NCBI GenBank assembly: GCA_031261015.1
Contig: JAISKG010000273.1
Span: 1-11,960 of the forward strand
DNA: 11,960 bases
Origin: Dysgonamonadaceae bacterium
Lineage (GTDB): Bacteria; Bacteroidota; Bacteroidia; Bacteroidales; Azobacteroidaceae
Direction: 5' to 3'
The notes beneath the pieces are model-generated. The model worked only from the letters and a program-made list of their open reading frames with translations, did no database searches and was not told the DNA's origin. Every line of letters begins with the position of its first letter. The first letter of the stretch is position 1. The position numbers and the translations under genes were made by a program. Below are positions 1 to 6,326 of the stretch, piece after piece.

Positions 1-21
1 TTCATAGGTCTCCTCCTTCAT
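1..21 (-). CDS. Possible start of a further gene at the window edge
   Basis: Directly after the stop of the truncated receptor (24..22) there is an ATG at 21..19 in the same frame. A second ATG lies at 5..3 in another frame, preceded by AAGGAGG (18..12) at 6-nt spacing. Such a strong Shine-Dalgarno is uncommon in Bacteroidetes, where most genes lack one. The second ATG is therefore the likelier start of a downstream gene that continues left of the window. Nothing can be said about its product. Confidence 0.3.
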
Positions 22-495
22 CTATCCTTTATTGAGAATTCCCGCTACGCCTTCCGCATCGTATTTCGCACCCGGGTCGGTAATCACTTCGATGCTTTTG
101 ACTGTGCCGGCCGGCATGCTTTTCAAAACGTCTTTCGGATTGGAAGCCAGCAAAGTAGAAGGTTTTCCGTTGATATAATATTTGAAACTTGAGGAACCTT
201 TGAGCTGCACGTTTTCTTCGCCATCGACTGTCACCATCGGAACTTTTTTCAGCATATCCAGCACGTTATTTGTTTTCGCTTCCGGGTCGCCGGCCATGTC
301 GTAAGTGATTTTATCCAGATCGACCTTGATTAAAGGCTTTTGGGCGGCAACCACCAGTTCGTCCAAGAGTTTGTCATCCATGAATAAAGAATCTGTAATT
401 TCCGTTTGAACAGAAGGGATAGAATCGGTAATTTCTTGTGCTTGAGCGATGAACGCTGAGAATAAAAGGGTGATAATGAGCGTGATTTGTTTCAT
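22..495 (-). pseudogene. TonB-dependent outer-membrane receptor, truncated after the plug domain
   Basis: The product is 157 residues from the ATG at 495..493. That start gives a clean signal peptide (MKQITLIITLLFSAFIAQAQ); an earlier in-frame ATG at 540 would put hydrophilic residues in front of it and would lie upstream of the predicted -7 box. The mature part contains a TonB-box-like acidic stretch, LLDELVVAAQKPLIKVDLDK, and then a plug domain with NNVLDMLKKVPMVTVDG, FKYYINGKPST and IEVITDPGAKYDAEGVAGILN. In full receptors of this type the last motif continues into IITK and a beta-barrel of several hundred residues. Here it reads NKG and stops, so the barrel is missing. It could not form a pore; an exported plug-only protein would be unusual. 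It is probably a remnant, although an interruption with the barrel continuing outside the window cannot be excluded. Confidence 0.75.
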
Positions 496-522
496 AAATA
501 GGAAGTTGTTTTTTTGATTGCA

Positions 523-530
523 CAAAACTA
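523..530 (-). promoter_or_regulatory. -7 promoter box of the receptor remnant
   Basis: On the minus strand this reads TAGTTTTG, an exact match to the Bacteroidetes -7 consensus TAnnTTTG, 27 bases upstream of the chosen ATG (495). No clear TTTG lies 17-23 bases further upstream, so only half of the promoter is supported. Confidence 0.45.
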
Positions 531-548
531 CGTATTTCACGTAGTTTT
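524..548. promoter_or_regulatory. Perfect inverted repeat over the -7 box (candidate operator)
   Basis: The arms aaaactacgt (524-533) and acgtagtttt (539-548) are perfect reverse complements around a 5-base centre. The repeat covers the minus-strand -7 box and lies between two divergent units, so there is no upstream gene for it to terminate. This position is typical of a binding site for a dimeric regulator. The regulator is unknown. Confidence 0.4.
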
Positions 549-621
549 ATTAGAATTCACTTGGTTAATTAAATATAAAAATAGAATATTTTGTACAGAA
601 ATCAAATTCTTTCGCTATTTA

Positions 622-654
622 TTTGGATGATTCCTGCAAAAAGAGCTATCTTTG
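622..654 (+). promoter_or_regulatory. Bacteroidetes-type promoter of tRNA-Leu
   Basis: TTTG (622-625), a 21-base spacer and TATCTTTG (647-654) match the Bacteroidetes consensus TTTG / TAnnTTTG. The tRNA begins 13 bases after the -7 box, leaving room for a short leader. The same promoter probably also transcribes the CNNM gene downstream. Confidence 0.75.
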
Positions 655-667
655 CACCCAACTTCAA

Positions 668-752
668 GCCCAGGTGGTGAAATTGGTAGACACGCCACTT
701 TGAGGGGGTGGTGCCGGTTTTCGGCGTGTGGGTTCAAATCCCGTCCTGGGCA
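668..752 (+). tRNA. tRNA-Leu (anticodon GAG)
   Basis: An 85-nt cloverleaf. The acceptor stem GCCCAGG (668-674) pairs with CCTGGGC (745-751), followed by discriminator A752. The D-arm contains TGGTAGAC. The anticodon stem CCACT/GGTGG (695-699/707-711) encloses loop TTGAGGG, placing anticodon GAG at 702-704. A long class II variable arm has GCCG pairing with CGGC (713-716/722-725), as expected for leucine. The T-loop is TTCAAAT (733-739). The 3' CCA is not encoded. It reads CUU/CUC leucine codons. Confidence 0.96.
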
Positions 753-774
753 CTATGGATGCATTATTGATTAC

Positions 775-2052
775 ATGGAAATAATGATCGTTTTATTGCT
801 CATTTTTTTGAATGGGCTACTTTCGATGTCGGAAATTGCGTTAGTATCTGCGCGTAAATCAAGACTGGAAACTGAAGTAAAAAAAGGGAAAAAATCAGCC
901 TTAACGGCCTTGAAATTATCCAACGAGCCGAATCGTTTTCTTTCTACCGTGCAAATCGGAATTACTTTAGTCGGGATTTTAACAGGATTGTACTCAGGAG
1001 AAGCCTTTTCCGGTCATCTTGCGGAAGTCATTGCCGGCATAGATATGTTTGCGCCGTACTCGGTCAGCATTGCTAAAGCCTTGGTAGTGATCGTGGTAAC
1101 GTATATAACTTTGATCTTTGGCGAATTGGTCCCGAAACGTTTGGGCATGACTCGTCCCGAACAAATCTCCAAATTAGTGGCTAAGCCCATGACAATCCTT
1201 GCCTTTATCGCATCGCCGGTCGTTTGGTTGCTTTCCAAGAGTACTTCTTTGATTTACAAATTGTTTGGAATCAAAGAAGACGAAGACAGCAAAGTGACGG
1301 AAGAGGAAATCAAGGCCATCATCAAGGAAGGCGTGGACGACGGCGAAGTACAGGAAGTAGAACACGAAATCGTAGAACGGGTTTTCAGCCTCGGCGACCG
1401 CGATGTGGAATCTATCATGACTCACCGCAGCGAGTTAGCTTGGCTTGACATCAACGATGACAAGGAAAAAATCCGTGACAAAGTGACGAATAATATTCAC
1501 AATGTTTATCCGGTGTTTTCGGGCGATCACAGCGATGTAGCCGGAGCTGTGCAGTTGAAAGATTTGTTTGGGAAAGTCGATCTTCCCGGTTTTTCGTTGG
1601 CCGATATGTTAATCGCGCCGCTTTATATTCCTGAAACTCTGAGCGTTTACAATGCACTGGAGCGTTTCCGCGAAGCCAATGTGAAATACGGTTTTGTCGT
1701 CGATGAATTCGGTGATTTGTTGGGCATTGTCACTTTAAAAGATATTCTCGAAGCTTTGGTCGGCCACATGAACGAAACCGGCGACGAAAAAGAAATGGTC
1801 ATGCGTGAAGATGGATCTTTGCTCGTGGATGGGCAATGTTCTTTCTATAATTTCTTGGAATACTTCGATTTGGAATATTTGTATTCCGAATACGACTATA
1901 ATACTTTAAGCGGATTGATCCTCGAATTGTTAGGTCATATCCCCACTGCCGGCGAAAAAATCTCGTGGCAAGGACTTGATTTTGAAATTGTGGATATGGA
2001 TAGCGCCCGCATTGACAAAATCATGGTTTCGCGTTCATCAACCGAAGACTGA
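775..2052 (+). CDS. CNNM/CorC-HlyC family CBS-domain membrane protein
   Basis: A 425-residue inner-membrane protein of the TlyC/CorC 'hemolysin' family. Characterised relatives take part in Mg2+/Co2+ transport or tolerance; none has been shown to be a true haemolysin. The CNNM (DUF21) domain spans about residues 1-165. It has an N-terminal membrane helix, SMSEIALVSARKSRL, NRFLSTVQIGITLVGILTG and GELVPKRLGM (116-125). A CBS pair follows at about 205-330, ending VDEFGDLLGIVTLKDILEAL. A CorC_HlyC domain (about 340-420, with GHIPTAGEKI) closes the protein. The frame stays open upstream, but earlier starts lie inside the tRNA; ATG 775 begins exactly at the membrane helix. The gene starts 22 bases after the tRNA with no terminator between, so co-transcription is likely. 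The substrate ion cannot be read from the sequence. Confidence 0.92.
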   Translation: MEIMIVLLLIFLNGLLSMSEIALVSARKSRLETEVKKGKKSALTALKLSNEPNRFLSTVQIGITLVGILTGLYSGEAFSGHLAEVIAGIDMFAPYSVSIAKALVVIVVTYITLIFGELVPKRLGMTRPEQISKLVAKPMTILAFIASPVVWLLSKSTSLIYKLFGIKEDEDSKVTEEEIKAIIKEGVDDGEVQEVEHEIVERVFSLGDRDVESIMTHRSELAWLDINDDKEKIRDKVTNNIHNVYPVFSGDHSDVAGAVQLKDLFGKVDLPGFSLADMLIAPLYIPETLSVYNALERFREANVKYGFVVDEFGDLLGIVTLKDILEALVGHMNETGDEKEMVMREDGSLLVDGQCSFYNFLEYFDLEYLYSEYDYNTLSGLILELLGHIPTAGEKISWQGLDFEIVDMDSARIDKIMVSRSSTED

Positions 2053-3907
2053 TCAAAATTACAACGAGTGTCACTCCCACGTCGGCCATAATCGCCAATA
2101 CCAGATTACTGTATCCTAACAGAGCCAGCAGAATGAAAATAATTTTCACGGCAATTGCCCCGAATGTGTTGGCGCGGATGGTTTTTACCGTTTTTTTAGC
2201 TAAGCGAATCAGGAAAGGAATCAACGATAACTTGTCGTTCATCAAAGCAATATCGGCAATTTCGATGGCAGTGTCGCTGCCCGCGCTTCCCATGGCAATA
2301 CCCACGGTTGCAGCGGCTAAGGCAGGAGCGTCATTCACTCCGTCGCCAACCATTGCGATGATTTTGTATTCTTGTTTCAACGTTTGTATGAGTTGTGATT
2401 TTCCTTCAGGAAGTAAGCCGCCATATACTTGATTGATACCGACTTGTGAAGCCACATATTGAGCGGCGCGCAGATTATCGCCGGTCATCATGACGGGAAC
2501 AACATTCAAGTCCAGCAATTCGCGGATCGCCTGCGCGCTGTCGGGCTTGATCTCGTCGGTCAAACCGATGACTCCTTTAATTTCTTTGTGGCAACTGACA
2601 ATCGCGCTGGTTTTTCCTTCTGCTGAAAGTCGTTGCACCATATTTTTCACTTCTTCGGAAACTTCCTGATGTTTTTCGATAAAATCCACTTTGCCGACCA
2701 GTACCGTTTCGTTGTTGCAAATCAAACATTGGGCTTTCGCACCTTCACCGACAACGCTTTCAAACGAACGGGCGGCGTGAGGAACGATTCCTTCGCGATG
2801 CGAAGCATCCACAATAGCTTGAGCCAATGGATGTTCCGAAAATAATTCCGTGCCGGCTCCGCACCCCAAAAGTTCTTCCTTTCCGTTGCCGTTCAAAGGA
2901 ATAATGTCGGAAACAACCGGTTTACCATACGTGATCGTACGGGTTTTGTCCAGACCGATGGCCTGCACGGACGCCAAGGCTTCGAGGTATTTGCTGCCTT
3001 TAATCAACGCACCTTTCGACGAAGCGTTGCCGATCGCCGCATAAACTGCAACCGGCGTAGAAATTACCAAAGCGCAGGGACAAGAAATGACAAGCAAGGT
3101 AACTGCTTGATTCAGCCAATGATGAAAATCGCCGTGCAACACAACAACCGGAATCACGACTAATAAAACCGCCGAAATAATGATAATCGGCGTGTAAATC
3201 CGGGCGAATTTTTCAATGAATTTTTGCGAATCGGATTTATTTTCTTGTGCTTGCTTGGTCAGTTCGATAATTTTGGAAAAAGTCGAATCTTTATTTTCCT
3301 TCGTGGTTTTGATTTCGACGAAACCATTTTGATTGAGCGTTCCGGCAAAAACCGCATCACCATGGGATTTGAATGCAGGAATAGGTTCGCCAGTGATCAT
3401 GGATTCATCGACCGTTGTTTCGCCGCTTTCGACCACGCCGTCCAGCGGGATTTGGTCGTGCGGTTTTACCTGAATGAGGCTGCCGACCGCTACTTCTTCG
3501 ATGGGAACGGCGCGGCCGAGCGTTTTCACAAAAGCGGTTTGAGGAGTACTGCCGACCAAAGTATTGAAAGCGGAAAGACTGTTTTCGATCCCGATGTCTT
3601 CCAATTTTTCTCCCAGCACGTAAAGAACGATTACGACCGCTGCTTCCGGATATTCTTTCAGATAGAAAGCCGCAATAACGGCAATCAACATCAACAGGTT
3701 GATACTCGCGACGTTCAGCCGGAACAATGCTTTTAATCCTTCCCACAAAACTTCATAACCGGCGGCCAAAATAAATACTCCATATATATAAGGAGCGTAA
3801 GGCTCCGGAATCGAAAGCTGCAATAGGGATAGAATTTCGAGCGCGACGGCAATGAATACTGCAACTAACAAGTAGATAAATTTTTTATCGTGCAAGGGTA
3901 ATTTCAT
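2021..3907 (-). CDS. P1B-type heavy-metal ATPase (ZntA/CadA-like, Zn2+/Cd2+/Pb2+ type)
   Basis: A 628-residue membrane pump expected to export Zn2+, Cd2+ or Pb2+ using ATP. The key sites are all visible: actuator motif TGEP (172-175), metal-site CPC (276-278) in SCPCALVISTP, phosphorylated aspartate D320, the SEHPLAQAI motif with HP at 359-360, and the hinge GDGVNDAP from 521. K588 and D609, 21 residues apart in the last two helices, match the spacing of K693 and D714 of E. coli ZntA and support P1B-2 specificity. There is no N-terminal HMA domain and no Cys/His-rich tail, so it is shorter than ZntA. An oddity is the motif at D320, which reads DKTRTIT where the family has DKTGTLT: R323 replaces a nearly invariant glycine. 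Its 3' end overlaps the convergent CNNM gene by 32 bp. Confidence 0.93.
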   Translation of the reverse strand: MKLPLHDKKFIYLLVAVFIAVALEILSLLQLSIPEPYAPYIYGVFILAAGYEVLWEGLKALFRLNVASINLLMLIAVIAAFYLKEYPEAAVVIVLYVLGEKLEDIGIENSLSAFNTLVGSTPQTAFVKTLGRAVPIEEVAVGSLIQVKPHDQIPLDGVVESGETTVDESMITGEPIPAFKSHGDAVFAGTLNQNGFVEIKTTKENKDSTFSKIIELTKQAQENKSDSQKFIEKFARIYTPIIIISAVLLVVIPVVVLHGDFHHWLNQAVTLLVISCPCALVISTPVAVYAAIGNASSKGALIKGSKYLEALASVQAIGLDKTRTITYGKPVVSDIIPLNGNGKEELLGCGAGTELFSEHPLAQAIVDASHREGIVPHAARSFESVVGEGAKAQCLICNNETVLVGKVDFIEKHQEVSEEVKNMVQRLSAEGKTSAIVSCHKEIKGVIGLTDEIKPDSAQAIRELLDLNVVPVMMTGDNLRAAQYVASQVGINQVYGGLLPEGKSQLIQTLKQEYKIIAMVGDGVNDAPALAAATVGIAMGSAGSDTAIEIADIALMNDKLSLIPFLIRLAKKTVKTIRANTFGAIAVKIIFILLALLGYSNLVLAIMADVGVTLVVILISLRLMNAKP

Positions 3908-3949
3908 CTTGTTATTTATTTTAAATATTTGATTTTGTGAATTCTGTTA

Positions 3950-3957
3950 CAAACATA
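3950..3957 (-). promoter_or_regulatory. -7 promoter box of the metal ATPase gene
   Basis: The minus strand reads TATGTTTG, an exact TAnnTTTG match, giving a leader of about 35 bases before ATG 3907. The expected upstream TTTG is not clear; CTTG at 3977..3974 has a spacer of only 16 bases. No metal-regulator palindrome (MerR or ArsR type) was evident. Confidence 0.45.
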
Positions 3958-4120
3958 ATAATAATTCAAATAACAAGTATATGAGTTTTCAATTAAAATG
4001 TTAAATCTGCTTTTTTCATAGACAAGTTTCGATTCTGAGGATTTATTTTTTCATAACGATATCGGCATTTGTTTTTCCGCTGCCGCTCTTTTTGCAATTC
4101 GATTTTATTCTCATTCCCCG

Positions 4121-4240
4121 GTTCCGGTGTAACGTACAAATAATGAATGAGTTGTTCGACGTAGGCTCCGGCCTACGTCGAACTAACAGCCGGCCTCTGG
4201 CCGGCCTAAAACCGCATACGGCTATAAAAACGAGCTAAAG
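4121..4240 (+). repeat. Repeat unit A: REP-like double hairpin upstream of a RAYT remnant
   Basis: The unit opens with gtaacgtacaaataatgaa (from 4129), which is shared with units B and C apart from one base. Hairpin 1 has 12-bp perfect arms (4154-4165 and 4172-4183) and a 6-base loop. Hairpin 2 is GCCGGCC-TCT-GGCCGGC (4189-4205). The stem sequences differ from those of B and C, but the order, spacing and the TCT loop are the same. The rest of the gap between the ATPase promoter and this unit (3958-4120) shows nothing recognisable. Confidence 0.75.
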
Positions 4241-4272
4241 TTTGGTTATTAAAATGGAATAATTTATCTTTG
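4241..4272 (+). promoter_or_regulatory. Bacteroidetes-type promoter of the RAYT remnant
   Basis: TTTG (4241-4244), a 20-base spacer and TATCTTTG (4265-4272) form an exact consensus promoter just upstream of the transposase remnant. No terminator was seen between it and the gene at 4480. It may therefore now drive 4480-5775. Confidence 0.65.
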
Positions 4273-4295
4273 ACAAGCATTCAAAGCATAATAAA

Positions 4296-4465
4296 TTGAG
4301 TACCAGTTATCAAATAATAGAACAAGACGAATTACATTACGTAACGTTTCAAATCGTACGGTGGATAGATATTTTTACACGGCAAAAAAAATTTTAGAAG
4401 CGATTGATACGGAAACCGAAAGCCGTCGGGGTATTTTAAGATTATTAATAAAAATGGAGGTGTAA
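4296..4465 (+). pseudogene. Internally deleted REP-associated tyrosine transposase (RAYT, IS200-like) remnant
   Basis: From TTG 4296 the frame reads LSTSYQIIEQDELHYVTFQI, continuing VRWIDIFTR. This is the N-terminus typical of Bacteroidetes RAYT (Y1 transposase) proteins. It stops at 4397. From 4376 a second frame reads YTAKKILEAIDTETESRRGI, continuing LRLL, which is the segment found downstream of the catalytic core in the same family; it stops at 4465. The two pieces are joined out of frame at about 4376. The core between them, with the HUH metal site and catalytic tyrosine, is gone. It is non-functional. Assignment of both pieces rests on recalled family consensus. Confidence 0.75.
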
Positions 4466-4479
4466 TAGGATATTAATTT

Positions 4480-5130
4480 ATGGTATATTATGGCATATCA
4501 CCATCAAGAGAATTGGAAATAATAGGATATTATCCACAAACAACTTTCTCTGATAATTACAATTTAGGAACAAACATTTCACATAGAAATGTAATATGGA
4601 ACACTTTTCCGTCATTTGTGCCTGAATATAAACTAAAATTAAATCAAGGAGCTTTAGTAACTGATTTTATAGATGCAACCGATTTACCGACAGGAATTAT
4701 TGTCAGCGAAAAATTTGAAAAAATATTATCAAGATTCATTCTTCCTGATACTCATATTTATCCGGTTAGCATTGATATAAATAAAGATATTTTACATTAT
4801 CAATGGATTCATTATATCAATGATTTATATCCTTATATTGATTTTGATAAAACAACAATAGAGATTTTCCATAAATTTAATTTCAATGTATTAGATACTG
4901 TTTTGTTAAAGTCCGAAGAAAATCTAAGGCAACTTCGTTCAAGTTTAGGTTTTGAAAAGGATGTCAGATTAAAAGAATTATATTTCAATGATAATTTTCC
5001 AAATTATGATATAATGGTTAATAATATTATTGGATATGGAAATTTAATATCGGAAAGGCTATTAAATACTTTGAAAGAGAATAATATAACAGGATATGAA
5101 GCAACGCCATATACGATTATAAAGGAATAA
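4480..5130 (+). CDS. Possible Imm11-like (DUF1629) immunity protein
   Basis: A 216-residue soluble protein with no signal peptide or membrane helix. The middle part, TDLPTGIIVSEKFEKILSRF, followed by ILPDTHIYPVSI, an HYQWIHYIND stretch and YIDFDKTTIEIF, resembles the Imm11/DUF1629 family of polymorphic-toxin immunity proteins. In these a 'vSek' segment is followed by a 'fyPv' strand and an 'fdkS' segment. Such proteins bind and block one cognate toxin in the cytoplasm. No toxin gene is adjacent. The gene follows 14 bases after the RAYT remnant and is 3 bases from the next gene, so the two are probably one transcript. It is strikingly AT-rich compared with the flanking metabolic genes, which suggests transfer. 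The family call is from memory of the profile and needs an HMM search. Confidence 0.5.
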   Translation: MVYYGISPSRELEIIGYYPQTTFSDNYNLGTNISHRNVIWNTFPSFVPEYKLKLNQGALVTDFIDATDLPTGIIVSEKFEKILSRFILPDTHIYPVSIDINKDILHYQWIHYINDLYPYIDFDKTTIEIFHKFNFNVLDTVLLKSEENLRQLRSSLGFEKDVRLKELYFNDNFPNYDIMVNNIIGYGNLISERLLNTLKENNITGYEATPYTIIKE

Positions 5131-5133
5131 GTT

Positions 5134-5775
5134 ATGGAATTAAAAGACATAGAAAGTTATTACAAAAATATAAGCGATGGAGAGTTAATTCAAATCGCGG
5201 CTAATTCACAAGACTTAAAGATAGAAGCCATACCATTATTGTATAATGAATTGTCACACAGAAATTTTCAAAGAGAAAAGGAGCAAGTAAATAAGACTTA
5301 TTTCTTATTGGAAGAGAAGATGAAAATTAGAGAATTGATATTTGAAAGACTTAAAAACAATAAAGTGATAGAATATGAGCCTATTGAATTACAATATAAT
5401 GATAAAATTTCATCTATTTTTAAAGGAGATGATGCTTTAATTAATTGTTTATCCGAATTTATCCTTGATAACAATCAAATAGAAAATATTTTTCAGAGAT
5501 TAAACGAAGTTATATCGTTACAAGAAAATGACGTAGAAAACATAAGAAATTTATTGAAAAAGAAAGGAAAAAAGATTATCTTAAAGAGTTCTATTGTCAC
5601 TGTGTTTTTTTTATTCTTTTTTCTTGTTGTTATTGGAACAGCATCATATTATTCATCTGCAATATATCAACTTATATATCTATTGTTTATTTTTGTTTCA
5701 TTTGTAATAGGTGCTATTCAAATAGTCAAAGGAGTTCAATTGATAAGAGCTGCATCTAAAATAAACAATGGATAA
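5134..5775 (+). CDS. Hypothetical protein with two C-terminal membrane helices
   Basis: 213 residues; function not recognised. The N-terminus (ESYYKNISDGELIQIAANSQ, then KIEAIPLLYNELSHRNF) is a short helical motif seen at the start of various Bacteroidetes membrane proteins. A charged, probably helical region follows to about residue 145. Then come two hydrophobic segments, about 152-172 and 178-202, separated by a short polar turn, and a short basic tail. The bulk would therefore be cytoplasmic and membrane-anchored. It starts 3 bases after the stop of the Imm11-like gene, has the same AT-rich composition and is probably translated with it. It may be an accessory or second immunity protein, but nothing shows this directly. 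Confidence 0.7.
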   Translation: MELKDIESYYKNISDGELIQIAANSQDLKIEAIPLLYNELSHRNFQREKEQVNKTYFLLEEKMKIRELIFERLKNNKVIEYEPIELQYNDKISSIFKGDDALINCLSEFILDNNQIENIFQRLNEVISLQENDVENIRNLLKKKGKKIILKSSIVTVFFLFFFLVVIGTASYYSSAIYQLIYLLFIFVSFVIGAIQIVKGVQLIRAASKINNG

Positions 5776-5844
5776 TTATGGGTAAAATAAACATTTAAAC
5801 ACAAAATAAATTTAACACAACAAAAACTTAATTATTAACCCTTG

Positions 5845-6065
5845 CCGGGCGTAACGTGCAAATAATGAACAAGATAGCTCGGCGTAGCGTCATCGCTACG
5901 TCGAAGTAAAAGCAAGGCTCTGCCTTGCAAAACATTATAAAACAGTTAGATAAATGAGTACAGGATATAAAATAAGCGAACAGGACGAAGATGAAAATGA
6001 GTTATAATGGTTTGATTTACAAGGCAGGAGCCATGTTTTTAACAGGACGCCGGCGGAGCCTACGC
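5845..6065 (+). repeat. Repeat unit B: 221-bp RAYT-derived element, nearly identical to unit C
   Basis: Matches 7020-7240 over 221 bp with no gaps and about six mismatches by eye. It begins ccgggcgtaacgtgcaaata. Hairpin 1 is CGGCGTAGCG-TCAT-CGCTACGTCG (5880-5903, one G-T pair). Hairpin 2 is GCAAGGC-TCT-GCCTTGC (5912-5928). A remnant RAYT start with an early stop follows (5954-6007), then two more imperfect hairpins. It looks like a MITE-like deletion derivative of a RAYT element, probably moved by a transposase encoded elsewhere, or spread by recombination. Confidence 0.8.
5954..6007 (+). pseudogene. 17-residue RAYT N-terminal remnant in unit B
   Basis: ATG 5954 reads MSTGYKISEQDEDENEL and stops. 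The first 12 residues align with LSTSYQIIEQDE of the remnant at 4296, showing that both derive from the start of the same transposase family. Everything after it was deleted. It is unlikely to be functional as a peptide. Confidence 0.6.
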
Positions 6066-6222
6066 ATAGCTCAGCGTAGCGTCATCGTTACGTTGGGTTA
6101 GGTCATTCATATTAGCACGCTACAGTGAGCAAAGGTTCGGTTTGGATTTTTTGAAGAAACAAGTAATTTTCGGTTTGGATTTTTCTTGGTTTATTAGGAC
6201 GTAAGCGGAGCCTATGCCCAGC
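6066..6222 (+). repeat. Degenerate extension of unit B: extra hairpin copies and a 16-bp direct repeat
   Basis: 6068-6095 repeats the hairpin 1 region (5876-5903) with 3 mismatches in 28. TTCGGTTTGGATTTTT occurs twice, at 6136-6151 and 6169-6184. 6196-6223 (aggacgtaagcgg...cagcg) repeats the element end seen at 7219-7246 with two mismatches. Unit B is therefore a composite of at least two partial elements. No coding potential was seen here. Confidence 0.6.
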
Positions 6223-6243
6223 GGGGGGGGGGGGGGAAAAAAA
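6223..6243 (+). repeat. G14-A7 homopolymer tract
   Basis: Fourteen consecutive G followed by seven A at the right edge of the composite element; the equivalent place in unit C reads gcgtgggtgaaa. Such a tract is prone to slippage and to sequencing or assembly error. It lies 70 bases upstream of the gene at 6314 and directly in front of the possible toxin tail. Confidence 0.85.
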
Positions 6244-6326
6244 TAACAATATCAGAAATTATCCGTTCTAATAGTATAGATGGAACACTAACAAATGGTA
6301 CAGTTAAATCGATATGGAAGAAATAG
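6243..6326 (+). pseudogene. Orphan C-terminal coding tail, possibly of a lost polymorphic toxin
   Basis: In one frame 6243-6326 reads ITISEIIRSNSIDGTLTNGT, then VKSIWKK and stop: 27 codons open up to the G/A tract, with normal protein-like composition. The stop (TAG 6324-6326) lies just inside the next gene, whose ATG is 6314. This end-to-start overlap is the usual layout of a toxin gene followed by its immunity gene. The 5' part of the gene is missing and replaced by repeat material. The toxin reading is inferred from layout; the peptide itself matched no family I can name. Confidence 0.35.

Noticed and set aside
668..752. tRNA-Leu as the attachment site of an integrated island
   Set aside because: No second copy of the tRNA 3' end and no integrase were seen in the window. 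The accessory island begins more than 3 kb away.
652..774. Extension of the CNNM reading frame upstream through the tRNA
   Set aside because: It would encode 41 residues entirely from the promoter end and the tRNA-Leu sequence. ATG 775 begins at the expected membrane helix.
4043..4114. Minus-strand 23-codon frame containing GSGKT
   Set aside because: It is too short for a P-loop domain, lacks the surrounding strand and helix, and has no recognisable homologue. The motif is likely chance.
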